A stretch of 32,302 nt of DNA from Gillisia sp. CAL575 (lineage in GTDB: Bacteria; Bacteroidota; Bacteroidia; Flavobacteriales; Flavobacteriaceae). The translations under genes and the position numbers were made by a program. Below are positions 24,634 through 32,302 of the stretch, one piece after another. A model generated the notes under the pieces. That model was given only the letters and a program-made list of their open reading frames with translations. It searched no databases and was not told the origin of the DNA. The stretch is from assembly GCF_000403785.1 (NCBI RefSeq), contig NZ_APHJ01000043.1, positions 1 to 32,302 of the forward strand. Reading direction: 5' to 3'. Positions within the stretch are counted from its first letter, which is position 1, and every line of letters begins with the position of its first letter.

Positions 24634-25263
24634 CTATTCATAAAAATTAACTGCTCCAGTATTAATATCGTACATAGCGCCAATAATCTTGATCTCACCA
24701 TTTTTTTGCATTTCTGAAAGAACATCACTTTCATTCAAAATTCTATCTAAAGTAAGCTGAACATTTTTTGCTGAAACATTATCTACAAAGTCAGAATTTG
24801 ATGAATTGCGCATACTTGAATCTTGCGGCTCTTTCACGGCTACTACTGCTGGTTTAATTTTCGCCAACATATTGGTAAGATTACCAAGTTTAGCATCGTC
24901 ACAAGCGCCTTTTATAGCGCCACAAGCTGTATGTCCTAATACTACAATAAGTTTTGTTCCTGCAAGTTTACAAGCGAATTCCATACTACCTAAAATATCC
25001 TCGTTCACAAAATTCCCTGCAATCCGAACACTAAAAATATCTCCAAGTCCTTGATCAAAAACTAATTCTGCAGAAACTCTGGAATCTATACAACTTAAAA
25101 TAGTTGCAAATGGGAATTGCCCATCACTGGTGTCATTTACCTGCTCTAAAAGATTTCTATTGGCTTTTAAATTATTTTGGAACCGAACATTGCCTTCAGT
25201 TAAAAAATTTAATGCCTTTTCAGGAGTCATTGTAGCTTGTGTTTCTTTTGTATGTGCTTTCAT
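24634..25263 (-). CDS. Beta-class carbonic anhydrase
   Basis: A 209-residue enzyme that interconverts CO2 and bicarbonate. The zinc ligands and catalytic pair of beta-carbonic anhydrases are present: CIDSR (Cys58, Asp60, Arg62) and HTACG (His111, Cys114), plus RIAGNFVNEDILGSMEFA. There is no signal peptide, so it is cytoplasmic. It follows the SulP transporter by 27 nt, and the two most likely act together: the transporter brings in bicarbonate (or another anion) and the enzyme equilibrates it with CO2 for carboxylases. A strong terminator follows. Control probably comes from the divergent TetR gene upstream of sulP. Confidence 0.95.
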   Translation of the reverse strand: MKAHTKETQATMTPEKALNFLTEGNVRFQNNLKANRNLLEQVNDTSDGQFPFATILSCIDSRVSAELVFDQGLGDIFSVRIAGNFVNEDILGSMEFACKLAGTKLIVVLGHTACGAIKGACDDAKLGNLTNMLAKIKPAVVAVKEPQDSSMRNSSNSDFVDNVSAKNVQLTLDRILNESDVLSEMQKNGEIKIIGAMYDINTGAVNFYE

Positions 25264-25290
25264 AATTTATGTTTTAATTATCTATTTAAG

Positions 25291-26883
25291 TTATGCGGAT
25301 TTAGATCTTAGTTTAAAAAACTGAATATAGCTTGGTGGGTTTTCAACAATACCTCGCTCTGAAATCAATTTTATATTTATGTTGCGCTCTTTAGCTTTAA
25401 AAGCAAAATCGTCTAAAATTTCTATAATATCATTATCCAAATATCTTGTTTTTCTAACATCCAATTCTAAATAGGAGTTTTCAGGTAAGCTTTCTAATTC
25501 CTTTAAAATTGCACCTTTGTTAAAAAATGTAACCTCTTCAGCTAAAGTCATTTTAATTATACCTCCAATTGTATCTTCTCCTTCTTTGTGTAAGAAGTGT
25601 GAGTTTTGATAACTCTTTATTAAAATAACAACAATTCCTACTGCCAATCCTAATCCAATTCCGTAAAGAAGATCAATAAATACAATTCCCAATACCGTTA
25701 TTGTAAAAGGAATAGACTGTTTCCATCCTAAATCGTACATTTTTTTAAATAACGCTGGTTTCGCCAATTTATAACCTACAATCAATAAGATAGCAGCTAA
25801 AACAGATAGCGGAATCATATTTAATAGGTTTGGAATAACCATTACCGAAAGTAACAAAAGGAATCCATGTATAATTGCAGATAACTTGGTTCTACCTCCA
25901 GATTGAATATTTGCCGAACTTCTTACAATTACTTGTGTTATTGGCAATCCACCAATCATTCCAGAGATGATATTACCAGTTCCTTGAGCTAGTAATTCTC
26001 TATTAGTTGGAGTCATGTTTTTATGAGGATCTAATTTATCTGTTGCTTCAACGCATAATAAAGTTTCTAAACTCGCCACTAAAGCTATGGTAAAGGCCAC
26101 AACCCAAACTTCTGGATTAACAATAGCACCAAAATTCGGGAAACTAAATTGTCCTAAAAAAGAGGAAACATCATCTGGTACAGGAACACTTACTAAATGA
26201 GATTGAGAAACAGCCAAAGCATCATTAGATTTTGTGACTAAAAAGAAGATGATTCCTGCTGCCACAGCAACTAAAGGTCCTTGAATTACTTGGAAAAATT
26301 TAGATTTTTTAGATAATACTTTATCCCATAATAATAAAATGGCTAGACCTATAATCCCGATTAATGCAGATCCTGGTCTAATATAGTTCACCGTTTTAAA
26401 TATTTCTGAAAAGGTGTTTTCACCATCTATTTGAAAAAAAGCAAAATCTCCTTGAGGATCGGCATCATATCCAAAAAAATGAGGAATTTGTTTCAGAATA
26501 ATAATAATCCCTATTCCGGTAAGCATTCCTTTAATCACAGAAGATGGGAAATAATAACCAATAATCCCTGCTTTGAGAATTCCGAAGAGTAATTGAATAA
26601 CACCACCTAATACAACTGCTAATAGAAAATTTTCAAATCCTCCTAAAGAACCGATGGCTGTTAATACAATGGCAGCTAATCCTGCGGCTGGCCCACTAAC
26701 TCCAATTTTAGATCCACTTAGACCACCAACAATAATTCCTCCAATAATCCCAGCAATTAAACCTGAGAAAAGTGGCGCTCCACTAGCCAAGGCAATTCCT
26801 AAACAAAGAGGTAGTGCCACAAAAAACACCACTATACTAGCTGGGATATCACTTTTTAAATGCGAAAAAACAGTATTCTTCAT
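25291..26883 (-). CDS. SulP-family anion transporter with STAS-like tail
   Basis: A 530-residue inner-membrane transporter. The N-terminal part (about residues 1-415) has many hydrophobic segments with the SulP signatures FVALPLCLGIALASGAP, GSKIGVSGPAAGLAAIVLT and the conserved NRELLAQGTGNIISGMIGGLP. The C-terminal 95 residues form a cytoplasmic STAS-like domain, including the strand-helix part YLELDVRKTRYLDNDIIEIL. Pairing with beta-carbonic anhydrase suggests bicarbonate as substrate, as in BicA-type SulP proteins; sulfate is the main alternative. Two TAnnTTTG boxes lie upstream on the minus strand (26906-26913 and 26920-26927). Confidence 0.92.
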   Translation of the reverse strand: MKNTVFSHLKSDIPASIVVFFVALPLCLGIALASGAPLFSGLIAGIIGGIIVGGLSGSKIGVSGPAAGLAAIVLTAIGSLGGFENFLLAVVLGGVIQLLFGILKAGIIGYYFPSSVIKGMLTGIGIIIILKQIPHFFGYDADPQGDFAFFQIDGENTFSEIFKTVNYIRPGSALIGIIGLAILLLWDKVLSKKSKFFQVIQGPLVAVAAGIIFFLVTKSNDALAVSQSHLVSVPVPDDVSSFLGQFSFPNFGAIVNPEVWVVAFTIALVASLETLLCVEATDKLDPHKNMTPTNRELLAQGTGNIISGMIGGLPITQVIVRSSANIQSGGRTKLSAIIHGFLLLLSVMVIPNLLNMIPLSVLAAILLIVGYKLAKPALFKKMYDLGWKQSIPFTITVLGIVFIDLLYGIGLGLAVGIVVILIKSYQNSHFLHKEGEDTIGGIIKMTLAEEVTFFNKGAILKELESLPENSYLELDVRKTRYLDNDIIEILDDFAFKAKERNINIKLISERGIVENPPSYIQFFKLRSKSA

Positions 26884-26905
26884 AATCCATTTATTTTGTA
26901 AAAAT

Positions 26906-26989
26906 CAAATTTATAGCGGCAAATATAATAATACTTTTTATAATGATAGTAATACTATCATAAAAAATTGTTTTGCTTTTGTACATTTG
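26906..26989. promoter_or_regulatory. Divergent promoters with 19-bp palindromic operator
   Basis: The perfect palindrome ATGATAGTAATACTATCAT (9-bp arms, one central base) lies at 26943-26961. To its left, minus-strand -7 boxes TATATTTG (26920-26927) and TAAATTTG (26906-26913) serve sulP. To its right, the plus-strand box TACATTTG (26982-26989) serves the TetR gene. The palindrome falls at the expected -33 region of both directions, so one bound dimer could control both. No good TTG is present on either side. Confidence 0.75.
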
Positions 26990-27043
26990 AATTTTAATCA
27001 CAACCTTTTTCGATATTCGATTCTCGTGTGGCAAATAGATAAA

Positions 27044-27718
27044 ATGAGTTTACAAATAAGATTTTCTTTAAATGAGGGTTTATTCCTTAAGGATCCACAA
27101 GATTCTAAACTGGGGAAAAACATTATTCAACATAGTATCCTTTTAATAGATGAATATGGTTTTGAATCTTTTACATTTAAAAAACTAGCAGAGAAAATTG
27201 GTTCTACCGAAGCCTCCATTTATAGATACTTTGAGAACAAGCATTTATTATTAATATTCTTGGTAAACTGGTATTGGGAATGGGTAAGCTATCTTATTAA
27301 GGTAAATACGACGAATGTGATCGATCCAAAAATGAAATTGAAAATCATTATTCATTCTTTTGTGTTTGCGCCAAAGGATAATCCGGGTGTAGAATATGTT
27401 AATGAAAGTAAATTACATAATATTGTGATTTCTGAAGGGGTGAAGGCGTATCATACAAAAGATGTGGATAAGGATAATTCAAAAGGATTTTTTAAAAGTT
27501 ATAAAAGCTTGGCGAATGAGGTGTCTAACGTTATTTCCGAGATCAATCCGCAGTTTAAGTATCCATATGCTCTGGCCACCAATCTTTTTGAAATGTCTAA
27601 TAATCACATCTATTTTGCCAAGCATCTTCCAAGACTTACAGACATATCGGTTAATGGAAATAATGTGAATGAAGTGGAAACTATGTTGAATTATTTTGCT
27701 GATAAATTATTATCCTAA
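27044..27718 (+). CDS. TetR/AcrR family regulator divergent from sulP
   Basis: A 224-residue regulator. The frame is open much further upstream, but that part is antisense to sulP, and the only sensible Met after the TACATTTG box is the one beginning MSLQIRFSLNEGLFLKDP. The helix-turn-helix lies at SFTFKKLAEKIGSTEASIYRYFENKHLLL. A C-terminal ligand domain of about 150 residues is unremarkable (EYVNESKLHNIVISEG). It most likely binds the palindrome in the shared promoter region and controls sulP-carbonic anhydrase and itself. The ligand is unknown; bicarbonate or pH-linked signals would be speculation. Confidence 0.88.
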   Translation: MSLQIRFSLNEGLFLKDPQDSKLGKNIIQHSILLIDEYGFESFTFKKLAEKIGSTEASIYRYFENKHLLLIFLVNWYWEWVSYLIKVNTTNVIDPKMKLKIIIHSFVFAPKDNPGVEYVNESKLHNIVISEGVKAYHTKDVDKDNSKGFFKSYKSLANEVSNVISEINPQFKYPYALATNLFEMSNNHIYFAKHLPRLTDISVNGNNVNEVETMLNYFADKLLS

Positions 27719-27762
27719 CCTATATAATCGTTTCATCTAGACGATGAGGTTTTATTCTTTTT
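27717..27762 (+). terminator. Possible terminator of TetR gene
   Basis: A two-part stem, aacct (27717-27721) with aggtt (27747-27751) and atcgt (27727-27731) with acgat (27741-27745), begins in the stop codon. It is followed by a T-rich tract. The internal loop is asymmetric, so strength is doubtful. Confidence 0.35.
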
Positions 27763-28146
27763 AACTAATAAATGGAAATTAAGTAGAGTAGGGCAGAGCT
27801 GTATATAATAACTATATGAGTTTTCGATTTAGTAGCTAAATCCTAATTATAATTAAATTTGGTAGTCAATCCCATGGGTCATTTTTGACCATGATACAAT
27901 TGCAATATTGTAAAAAGCAAAACTTCTTTTCTCATATTAATTTTCTTTTCATGATGAATTTTAAAACATGTACAAAATGTCTTTCAATTCAAAAAAGCAG
28001 GGTATAAAATGACAAAGTCAATACTAATTTTTTTAAGGATCTTAGGCTTGGTTTTGAATAGAAACTGAATCAACTTTAACTCTTTTCGAATATTGAGATT
28101 ATATCTTTTTTATCTAAAATCCAGTTGAAATTTTCTAGGTTCTTTA
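27763..28146. other. Intergenic region between convergent genes
   Basis: AT-rich DNA after the TetR gene and before the 3' end of the monooxygenase. A hairpin with one bulged G (catgggtca 27873-27881 with tgaccatg 27886-27893) is visible but lacks a T run. No gene or repeat is seen. Confidence 0.35.
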
Positions 28147-29637
28147 TTATTTATCTTTTTTCTTTAGACAGCGTCCTCTAGGCTCATTACCTTCATATAG
28201 TACAATTTCTGAATGCAAAAACTTAGCAGCCTCTGCTGAATCTTTCACTTTGGTAGCACTACGTTCTAACATTGTAGTTTCAAAATTGGTTAAAACACTA
28301 TCCCTTATCCCAGTTTTTCTCCATTGAGATAAAGGTCTACATCCTATTGATATTCCTCGAGCTAGTGCTAGAGCATCCAACAGGGCTTGATTAGCTCCCT
28401 GTCCTTTAAATGGGCTCATTGGGTGAGCGGCATCTCCAAGCAGAGTCACCTTGCCAGCCTTTCTCAATAATTCTGAATCGAGCAGTTCTCGGTCGTATAC
28501 GGGATAGCCAGAAATTTGAGTTTCCAGAGTTGCTGCTAGGATCTGTGGAATAGGATCGTGCCACTGAGTTCTACGGCAGGCTTCTTCTTTTAGAACTTTA
28601 GGTCCCTGAAGACTTAAAGCTTTTGCTTCATTTTCTGCCATAGGGAAGCTAAGTTGCCACATCACAGCATCTGACGAATACGGCATCATATAAATTCTTT
28701 CGTTACCATTTGCGGTTTGAAACACTGTCGCCGAATCGAGCAAGGAATCATCAAGTTCTCCTAGCGCGTCCAATGGACAAATTCCTAGAATCACAATACA
28801 ATCCAAATATCTAAGCGGGGTTAGGTCATCACCAATCAGCAAGCTGCGTACCGAGCTACGTATACCATCGGCGCCTACAACGAGATCTGCCTTGGCAATT
28901 TTCATTTTCCCATCTAATTGAAAGCTTAGATCAATCCCTTCTTCCTCATTTTCTTTAAAATCTACTAGTTGATGACCCCATTGCACCGCCTCATGTCCGC
29001 CGAGTTGTTCTAGTAAGGCTAATCGCAAAGACTGCCTTGCGATATGTACATTTGTGCGTTTGGTTATAGTTTTTAAATCTGACTGTAACCATTTTCTAAC
29101 TCCCCACTCACCAAGCACTTTTCCTTCTATAGTGTGTACTACATGTCTTGTTGAAATCACTCCTTCATCTAAGCTTAAAATACCCAATCCTTTAATCGCA
29201 TTACTTGCTTGTTGCAAGGTGAGTCCGTAGCCTTGAGATCTGGTATTAAAACCACTATCTTTCTCATAAAGAGTAAATGGGATTCCACGGTGCAAACAAG
29301 CTACTGCCAGAGCAACTCCTCCTATACCTCCGCCTACAATTGCAACATGTGGGAAATTTTCGCTATCTGCAATTGGAGTGCTACTAGATCGAATCAATCC
29401 AGATCCATCACAGTTCAAACATGGATCGAGATGACGTTTCGGACGAATAGGAGCCATTTCATCACCGCCCGTTTTTTTATATTGATCTAGAGCCTTCTGA
29501 TATCGTAATCGCACCTTCTTGCGAAGCCTTCGACTCTTTTTTCCCAGTCCTTGACATTCCTGGCAAATACTCCAACCTGTCTCCACATTTTTCCTCATTT
29601 TCGATTTCTCATTGCTCATCCTGATGTATACTCCCAT
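28147..29637 (-). CDS. FAD monooxygenase with N-terminal CxxC zinc-ribbon-like extension
   Basis: A 496-residue fusion-type protein. Residues 20-80 hold two CxxC pairs, CQEC (25-28) and CLNCDGSG (73-79), resembling half of a DnaJ-type zinc ribbon, separated by a basic stretch (KKSRRLRKKVRLRYQK). From about residue 97 on it is a class A flavin monooxygenase: Rossmann loop GGGIGG (102-107), the DG motif in VVGADGIRSSVR, and the GD motif in LLGDAAHPMSPFKGQGANQAL. Such enzymes hydroxylate aromatic or amine substrates with NAD(P)H and O2; the substrate is unknown. Met7 (MSNEKSK) is an alternative start. Sampled lines are about 50% GC against about 35% in the neighbours, suggesting transfer. The gene stands alone. 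Confidence 0.87.
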   Translation of the reverse strand: MGVYIRMSNEKSKMRKNVETGWSICQECQGLGKKSRRLRKKVRLRYQKALDQYKKTGGDEMAPIRPKRHLDPCLNCDGSGLIRSSSTPIADSENFPHVAIVGGGIGGVALAVACLHRGIPFTLYEKDSGFNTRSQGYGLTLQQASNAIKGLGILSLDEGVISTRHVVHTIEGKVLGEWGVRKWLQSDLKTITKRTNVHIARQSLRLALLEQLGGHEAVQWGHQLVDFKENEEEGIDLSFQLDGKMKIAKADLVVGADGIRSSVRSLLIGDDLTPLRYLDCIVILGICPLDALGELDDSLLDSATVFQTANGNERIYMMPYSSDAVMWQLSFPMAENEAKALSLQGPKVLKEEACRRTQWHDPIPQILAATLETQISGYPVYDRELLDSELLRKAGKVTLLGDAAHPMSPFKGQGANQALLDALALARGISIGCRPLSQWRKTGIRDSVLTNFETTMLERSATKVKDSAEAAKFLHSEIVLYEGNEPRGRCLKKKDK

Positions 29638-30014
29638 TATAAGAAAAGGATTAGAAGACTTTTATACAATGGTTAATTAGACACAAAAAACCGATATATT
29701 TTCAGAAATTCATAATTTAAAATTTCTTCTTTTCATTTAAAGTCTTAATGGAGGGATAAAATTATAAAGGATTTTTTACTCAGTAAGTATAGAAAAAACA
29801 TATAAATTAGAAATGCAGCTCTAATTAACATAGATGGGTTTAGTTGATAAGTATAAGTTCTTCTAATTTTTTTCTTAAAGCATCGCCTCTCAATTTATTT
29901 GCAATGACGGTTCTTCACCCTCAAGGGGAATACTGAAAATTTTCAATGCGATTGTCAGTTTTGTTTTACTTGATTATGAAAATATCGACTTTAATAGTTT
30001 CCCACTTTTAATGT
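29638..30014. other. Intergenic region, no clear feature
   Basis: Spacer between the ClC gene and the monooxygenase. Short minus-strand peptides (IALKIFSIPLEGEEPSLQIN; TVIANKLRGDALRKKLEEL) occur in different frames near 29850-29960. They look mildly protein-like but are too short and unsupported to call. No hairpin with a T run was found after the ClC gene. Confidence 0.35.
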
Positions 30015-31307
30015 TTAACCGATGTTCTGGTTTAGATTCTCTCCCTTTCCCATTTGTGAACTTATAAATGGAATTTTTGGAGCTAAGAAGTAACCTGTTA
30101 AACTTGCGAATAAAATTGGGATAAAATAGGAAAACCCAGTTAGAGTTGCCAATAAAATAGTTGTGCTCATTGGTGTTCGAGTAACGCAGACATTAATTGC
30201 TGCCATACAACTTATGATAGCCAAAGTTAAATTTGTACTTGGGAATAATTGATGAATAATCAAACCTAATATTGCTCCCACAAAGAATAAGGGAATAATA
30301 AAACCACCTCTCCAACCTGAAGTTACTGTAATTGAAATAGCAACTATTTTAAATATTAAAAGTAAAATTAAGAGGTTTAGGTCCAGATCATTTGTCAGCA
30401 GTTCATTTATCTCGTGATGACCAAAATATCTTGTCAGAGGGAAATAGTAGGATATAATTCCTAATAAAATTCCACCAATTAATGTTTTAATATAGATTGG
30501 AATTGGTCGTTTTTCAAATAGGGATTTGAAAAATTTGACACAGTAAATAAATCCCCATCCGATAGTAGTAGAGACTATTGCAAAAAGAATTGCACTTCCA
30601 AAATCAAATATTCCAGAGTATTCATAAGTAGATAATTCCCAAACAGCACCAAGTCCAAGGTGAACTATTAAGGCAAAAATTACATAGCTAAAACTACTTG
30701 CAACTAACGCAGGAATAATTGCTTTATAATATTCAAGAGAATGTTTATGATGTAAAATTTCTAACGAAAATAAACTTCCGCCTAGAGGTGCACCAAATAA
30801 AGCCGTAAATCCAGATGCCATTCCTGCTATACTTAAAGACCTCAATTCTTCCCCTTTAAGTCTAAATATTTTTCCAAGCCAAGTGCCTGTAGAACCTGTT
30901 ATTTGCACTAAAGGAGCTTCAGGACCAAGACTTCCTCCAGATGCAACACATAGTAAGGATGACAAAATCATGGAAGGATTATTCTTAGGATCCAGTTTTC
31001 CTTTGTTGAATTTAATGTTATCTACCATTAAATGAATCTCTCCTGGATCACCAATAAAATGTATTATTAAGCCTGCGAAAAGTCCACATAAAGACATTAC
31101 AGGAATAACTTGCCAACCTTCAAATACCGCAATTTTATGGGTTAAAAATTCAAGAACAATCCAATATAATCCTGCTATAACCCCACTTATCAATCCTAGT
31201 ATTGCCCATAATAAAAAAGTTCGACTAAAGACGAAAGGATTAAATCTAATAGGTTGATCTAAAATATTTAAATACGTTATTAATTTGCGTCTTTCTTTAA
31301 GCTTCAC
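30015..31307 (-). CDS. ClC-family chloride channel/antiporter
   Basis: A 430-residue integral membrane protein of the voltage-gated chloride channel family, with ten or more hydrophobic segments. The conserved ion-path motif appears as GPEAPLVQ (aligned with GREGPTVQ of E. coli ClC), so the gating glutamate is kept (Glu130). Other family marks are ALFGAPLGGSLFSLEI, GGFIIPLFFVGAILG and TPMSTTILL. The gating Glu is shared by channels and H+/Cl- exchangers, so the mechanism stays open. There is no CBS domain. A TATATTTG box lies just upstream. Confidence 0.92.
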   Translation of the reverse strand: MKLKERRKLITYLNILDQPIRFNPFVFSRTFLLWAILGLISGVIAGLYWIVLEFLTHKIAVFEGWQVIPVMSLCGLFAGLIIHFIGDPGEIHLMVDNIKFNKGKLDPKNNPSMILSSLLCVASGGSLGPEAPLVQITGSTGTWLGKIFRLKGEELRSLSIAGMASGFTALFGAPLGGSLFSLEILHHKHSLEYYKAIIPALVASSFSYVIFALIVHLGLGAVWELSTYEYSGIFDFGSAILFAIVSTTIGWGFIYCVKFFKSLFEKRPIPIYIKTLIGGILLGIISYYFPLTRYFGHHEINELLTNDLDLNLLILLLIFKIVAISITVTSGWRGGFIIPLFFVGAILGLIIHQLFPSTNLTLAIISCMAAINVCVTRTPMSTTILLATLTGFSYFIPILFASLTGYFLAPKIPFISSQMGKGENLNQNIG

Positions 31308-31321
31308 CTTTAAAATTTTGG

Positions 31322-31329
31322 CAAATATA
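31322..31329 (-). promoter_or_regulatory. -7 box upstream of ClC gene
   Basis: TATATTTG on the minus strand matches TAnnTTTG, 15 nt before the annotated start. No TTG lies at the right distance upstream, and the implied leader is very short, so the true start could be a little further in. Confidence 0.4.
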
Positions 31330-31561
31330 GCACTCTAAAATATTTTTAATCCTGAAATATTGCGACTGTGTGTTATATTGATATTATTTGAGTTTTTTTG
31401 TATGCTTTTTGTTATTTTAAATATTCAACAATTCTAAATTCTATTTATTTGTTTTGATTTAATTTTTCGACAGTGTTCATTTTGTTCTTTCATTAGGTAT
31501 AGTGCTAAAAGGTTTAATTTTTAGTCAACCTATTTCAGGAAAGTACACATTTTTGAATAGT
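31330..31561. other. AT-rich intergenic DNA
   Basis: T-rich non-coding DNA between the ClC promoter and the palindromic repeat. No reading frame, hairpin or RNA gene was recognised. Confidence 0.4.
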
Positions 31562-31696
31562 TGGTAACGGTCTTGGTTAAGGCAAGTAGCGTGGAGTAGG
31601 GACACGTTCTTGTCGGCTTAGTTGGTTTTTACTTGGTGTCTAAAATAGCACTTTTCACCAGAATGCCCGCTATTTGCGCTTAACCGATGTTGTGCA
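31562..31696. repeat. Imperfect-palindrome intergenic repeat (MITE-like)
   Basis: About 135 nt, richer in G+C than its surroundings, with terminal inverted repeats. ggttaaggcaagtagcg (31575-31591) matches the reverse complement of cgctatttgcgcttaacc (31669-31685) with few differences. The outer parts (ggtaacggtc; gatgttgtgc) extend the similarity. From memory, elements with this layout (..GGTTAAG-GCAA-TAGCG....CGCTATTTGCGCTTAACC-ATGTTGTGC) are scattered between genes in Flavobacteriaceae. It has no coding capacity, so movement would need a transposase supplied in trans. Confidence 0.6.
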
Positions 31697-31795
31697 AAGT
31701 ATTTTTTGTACTTAAACATGTTGCTGAACGGAAATTCAATTTTTTTTGTCAAGGACAAATACTCTTTTCGTGATTAATGTTTCCTTATTAGATAC

Positions 31796-32257
31796 CTAAA
31801 TACTATCCTCAATTTGACTTGTTTCAATTATATAAATATCTTTTACAACTCCGTGTAAATAATTTAAGCCAGATTTAGTGAAAACTGTTTCAAATTGTAT
31901 TAATCCGTTTCCAATTGTGTCTTCAAATGCCAGACGATTTGGAAATCTATCAAATTCTTCTATTTCTAAATTTTCATAATTTTGATCTGTCCCAACATGA
32001 AAGAATATATATCGCTCCTTAATTTTTGAATCGTTAGTATTGCCAAAGTTTCTATTATATTCAATTACACCTTTTACCATTGTATTTATAAATACGGTAT
32101 CTGGAAAAGTAAACGTATTAATCTCTCGATTATCTTGTTTAGAATCACTTGGTTTTTCCTGAAGTAAGGATTTACTTTTATCTTCCTTACAGGAGTTTAA
32201 AGCCAATAGAGAAATCAATAGTATACTAAGTCTTTTCAATTTTAATTTTCCTAACAA
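31796..32257 (-). CDS. Lipoprotein of unknown function
   Basis: A 153-residue lipoprotein I do not recognise. The lipobox is LNSC (Cys23) after a basic, hydrophobic signal. A polar linker (about residues 24-45) leads to a likely small beta domain with FPDTVFINTMVKGVIEYNR, ERYIFFHVGTDQNYE and IQFETVFTKSGLNYLHGVVK. The last segment reads like the final strands of an immunoglobulin-like fold. Two of the strands are spaced as in periplasmic beta-sandwich proteins, but this is only an impression. It has no operon partner in the window; the MITE-like repeat lies 100 nt beyond its 3' end. Confidence 0.7.
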   Translation of the reverse strand: MLGKLKLKRLSILLISLLALNSCKEDKSKSLLQEKPSDSKQDNREINTFTFPDTVFINTMVKGVIEYNRNFGNTNDSKIKERYIFFHVGTDQNYENLEIEEFDRFPNRLAFEDTIGNGLIQFETVFTKSGLNYLHGVVKDIYIIETSQIEDSI

Positions 32258-32302
32258 TTTGATAATATTATTCGGTAATCTTTGGTTGATTTCAATTTTG
32301 CA

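Noticed and set aside
26654-27043. Long N-terminal extension of the divergent TetR frame
   Set aside because: It is antisense to sulP, lies before the TACATTTG promoter box, and its sequence is not TetR-like; the Met at 27044 gives a normal TetR length.
29850-29960. Two short protein-like frames upstream of the monooxygenase end
   Set aside because: They are in different frames, under 30 codons each and without starts or recognisable motifs.

Overview
The window looks like chromosomal DNA of a marine-type member of Flavobacteriaceae (Bacteroidota). The evidence is low GC (I estimate mid-30s percent from sampled lines), promoter -7 elements of the Bacteroidetes form TAnnTTTG, start codons without Shine-Dalgarno sequences, many short lipoproteins, a protein with a type B C-terminal sorting domain of the type IX secretion system (T9SS), and families typical of this group (DUF3570, DUF4266, DUF3124, stand-alone half-helicase). 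Genus cannot be fixed from sequence reading alone; a Gramella/Zunongwangia-like relative is a guess. Almost all genes are on the minus strand. The exceptions are 5S rRNA, a small membrane peptide and one TetR regulator.

Layout. 1-614: end of an rRNA operon (5S rRNA, two terminators) and a GC-rich structured element that may be a flavobacterial ncRNA. 615-5990: a compact directon, pstS-pstC-pstA-pstB (high-affinity phosphate uptake, overlapping genes, no phoU) followed closely by a lipoprotein amidohydrolase and a GNAT acetyltransferase. 6407-7752: an orphan single-RecA-domain DEAD-like protein with a clear promoter, and a 61-residue membrane peptide. 8152-11135: a tight four-gene operon, thioredoxin - ApbE flavin transferase - DUF4266 lipoprotein with a Gly/Cys tail - DUF3570 outer-membrane protein, probably an envelope redox system of unknown function. 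11323-13758: a TetR-controlled operon (TetR, NADP-dependent oxidoreductase, exported DJ-1/PfpI protein) with a palindromic operator and a terminator. 13912-14961: a yellow/MRJP-family lipoprotein.

15101-17992: a second stress-type operon, DoxX - OhrR-like MarR - quinone-oxidoreductase-like MDR - NAD(P)-binding protein - decayed VOC/glyoxalase gene, with a palindromic operator overlapping the promoter. 18385-20532: a T9SS-secreted protein with seven 60-residue repeats. 20659-21285: an SGNH hydrolase gene broken by one stop codon. 21432-24373: Na+/Ca2+ antiporter, DUF3124 lipoprotein, flavin amine oxidase. 24634-27718: SulP anion transporter plus beta-carbonic anhydrase, divergent from a TetR regulator with a perfect 19-bp palindrome between them, suggesting regulated bicarbonate handling. 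28147-29637: a GC-rich FAD monooxygenase with an N-terminal CxxC...CxxC zinc-ribbon-like extension, a candidate for recent transfer. 30015-32257: a ClC chloride channel/antiporter, an imperfect-palindrome intergenic repeat of MITE type, and an unknown lipoprotein.

Two themes stand out. Two adjacent, separately regulated oxidoreductase operons look built for electrophile or peroxide stress. Two otherwise recognisable genes (VOC, SGNH) are each interrupted by a single in-frame stop, which points to recent decay or sequence error. No CRISPR array, tRNA, insertion sequence or prophage was seen.
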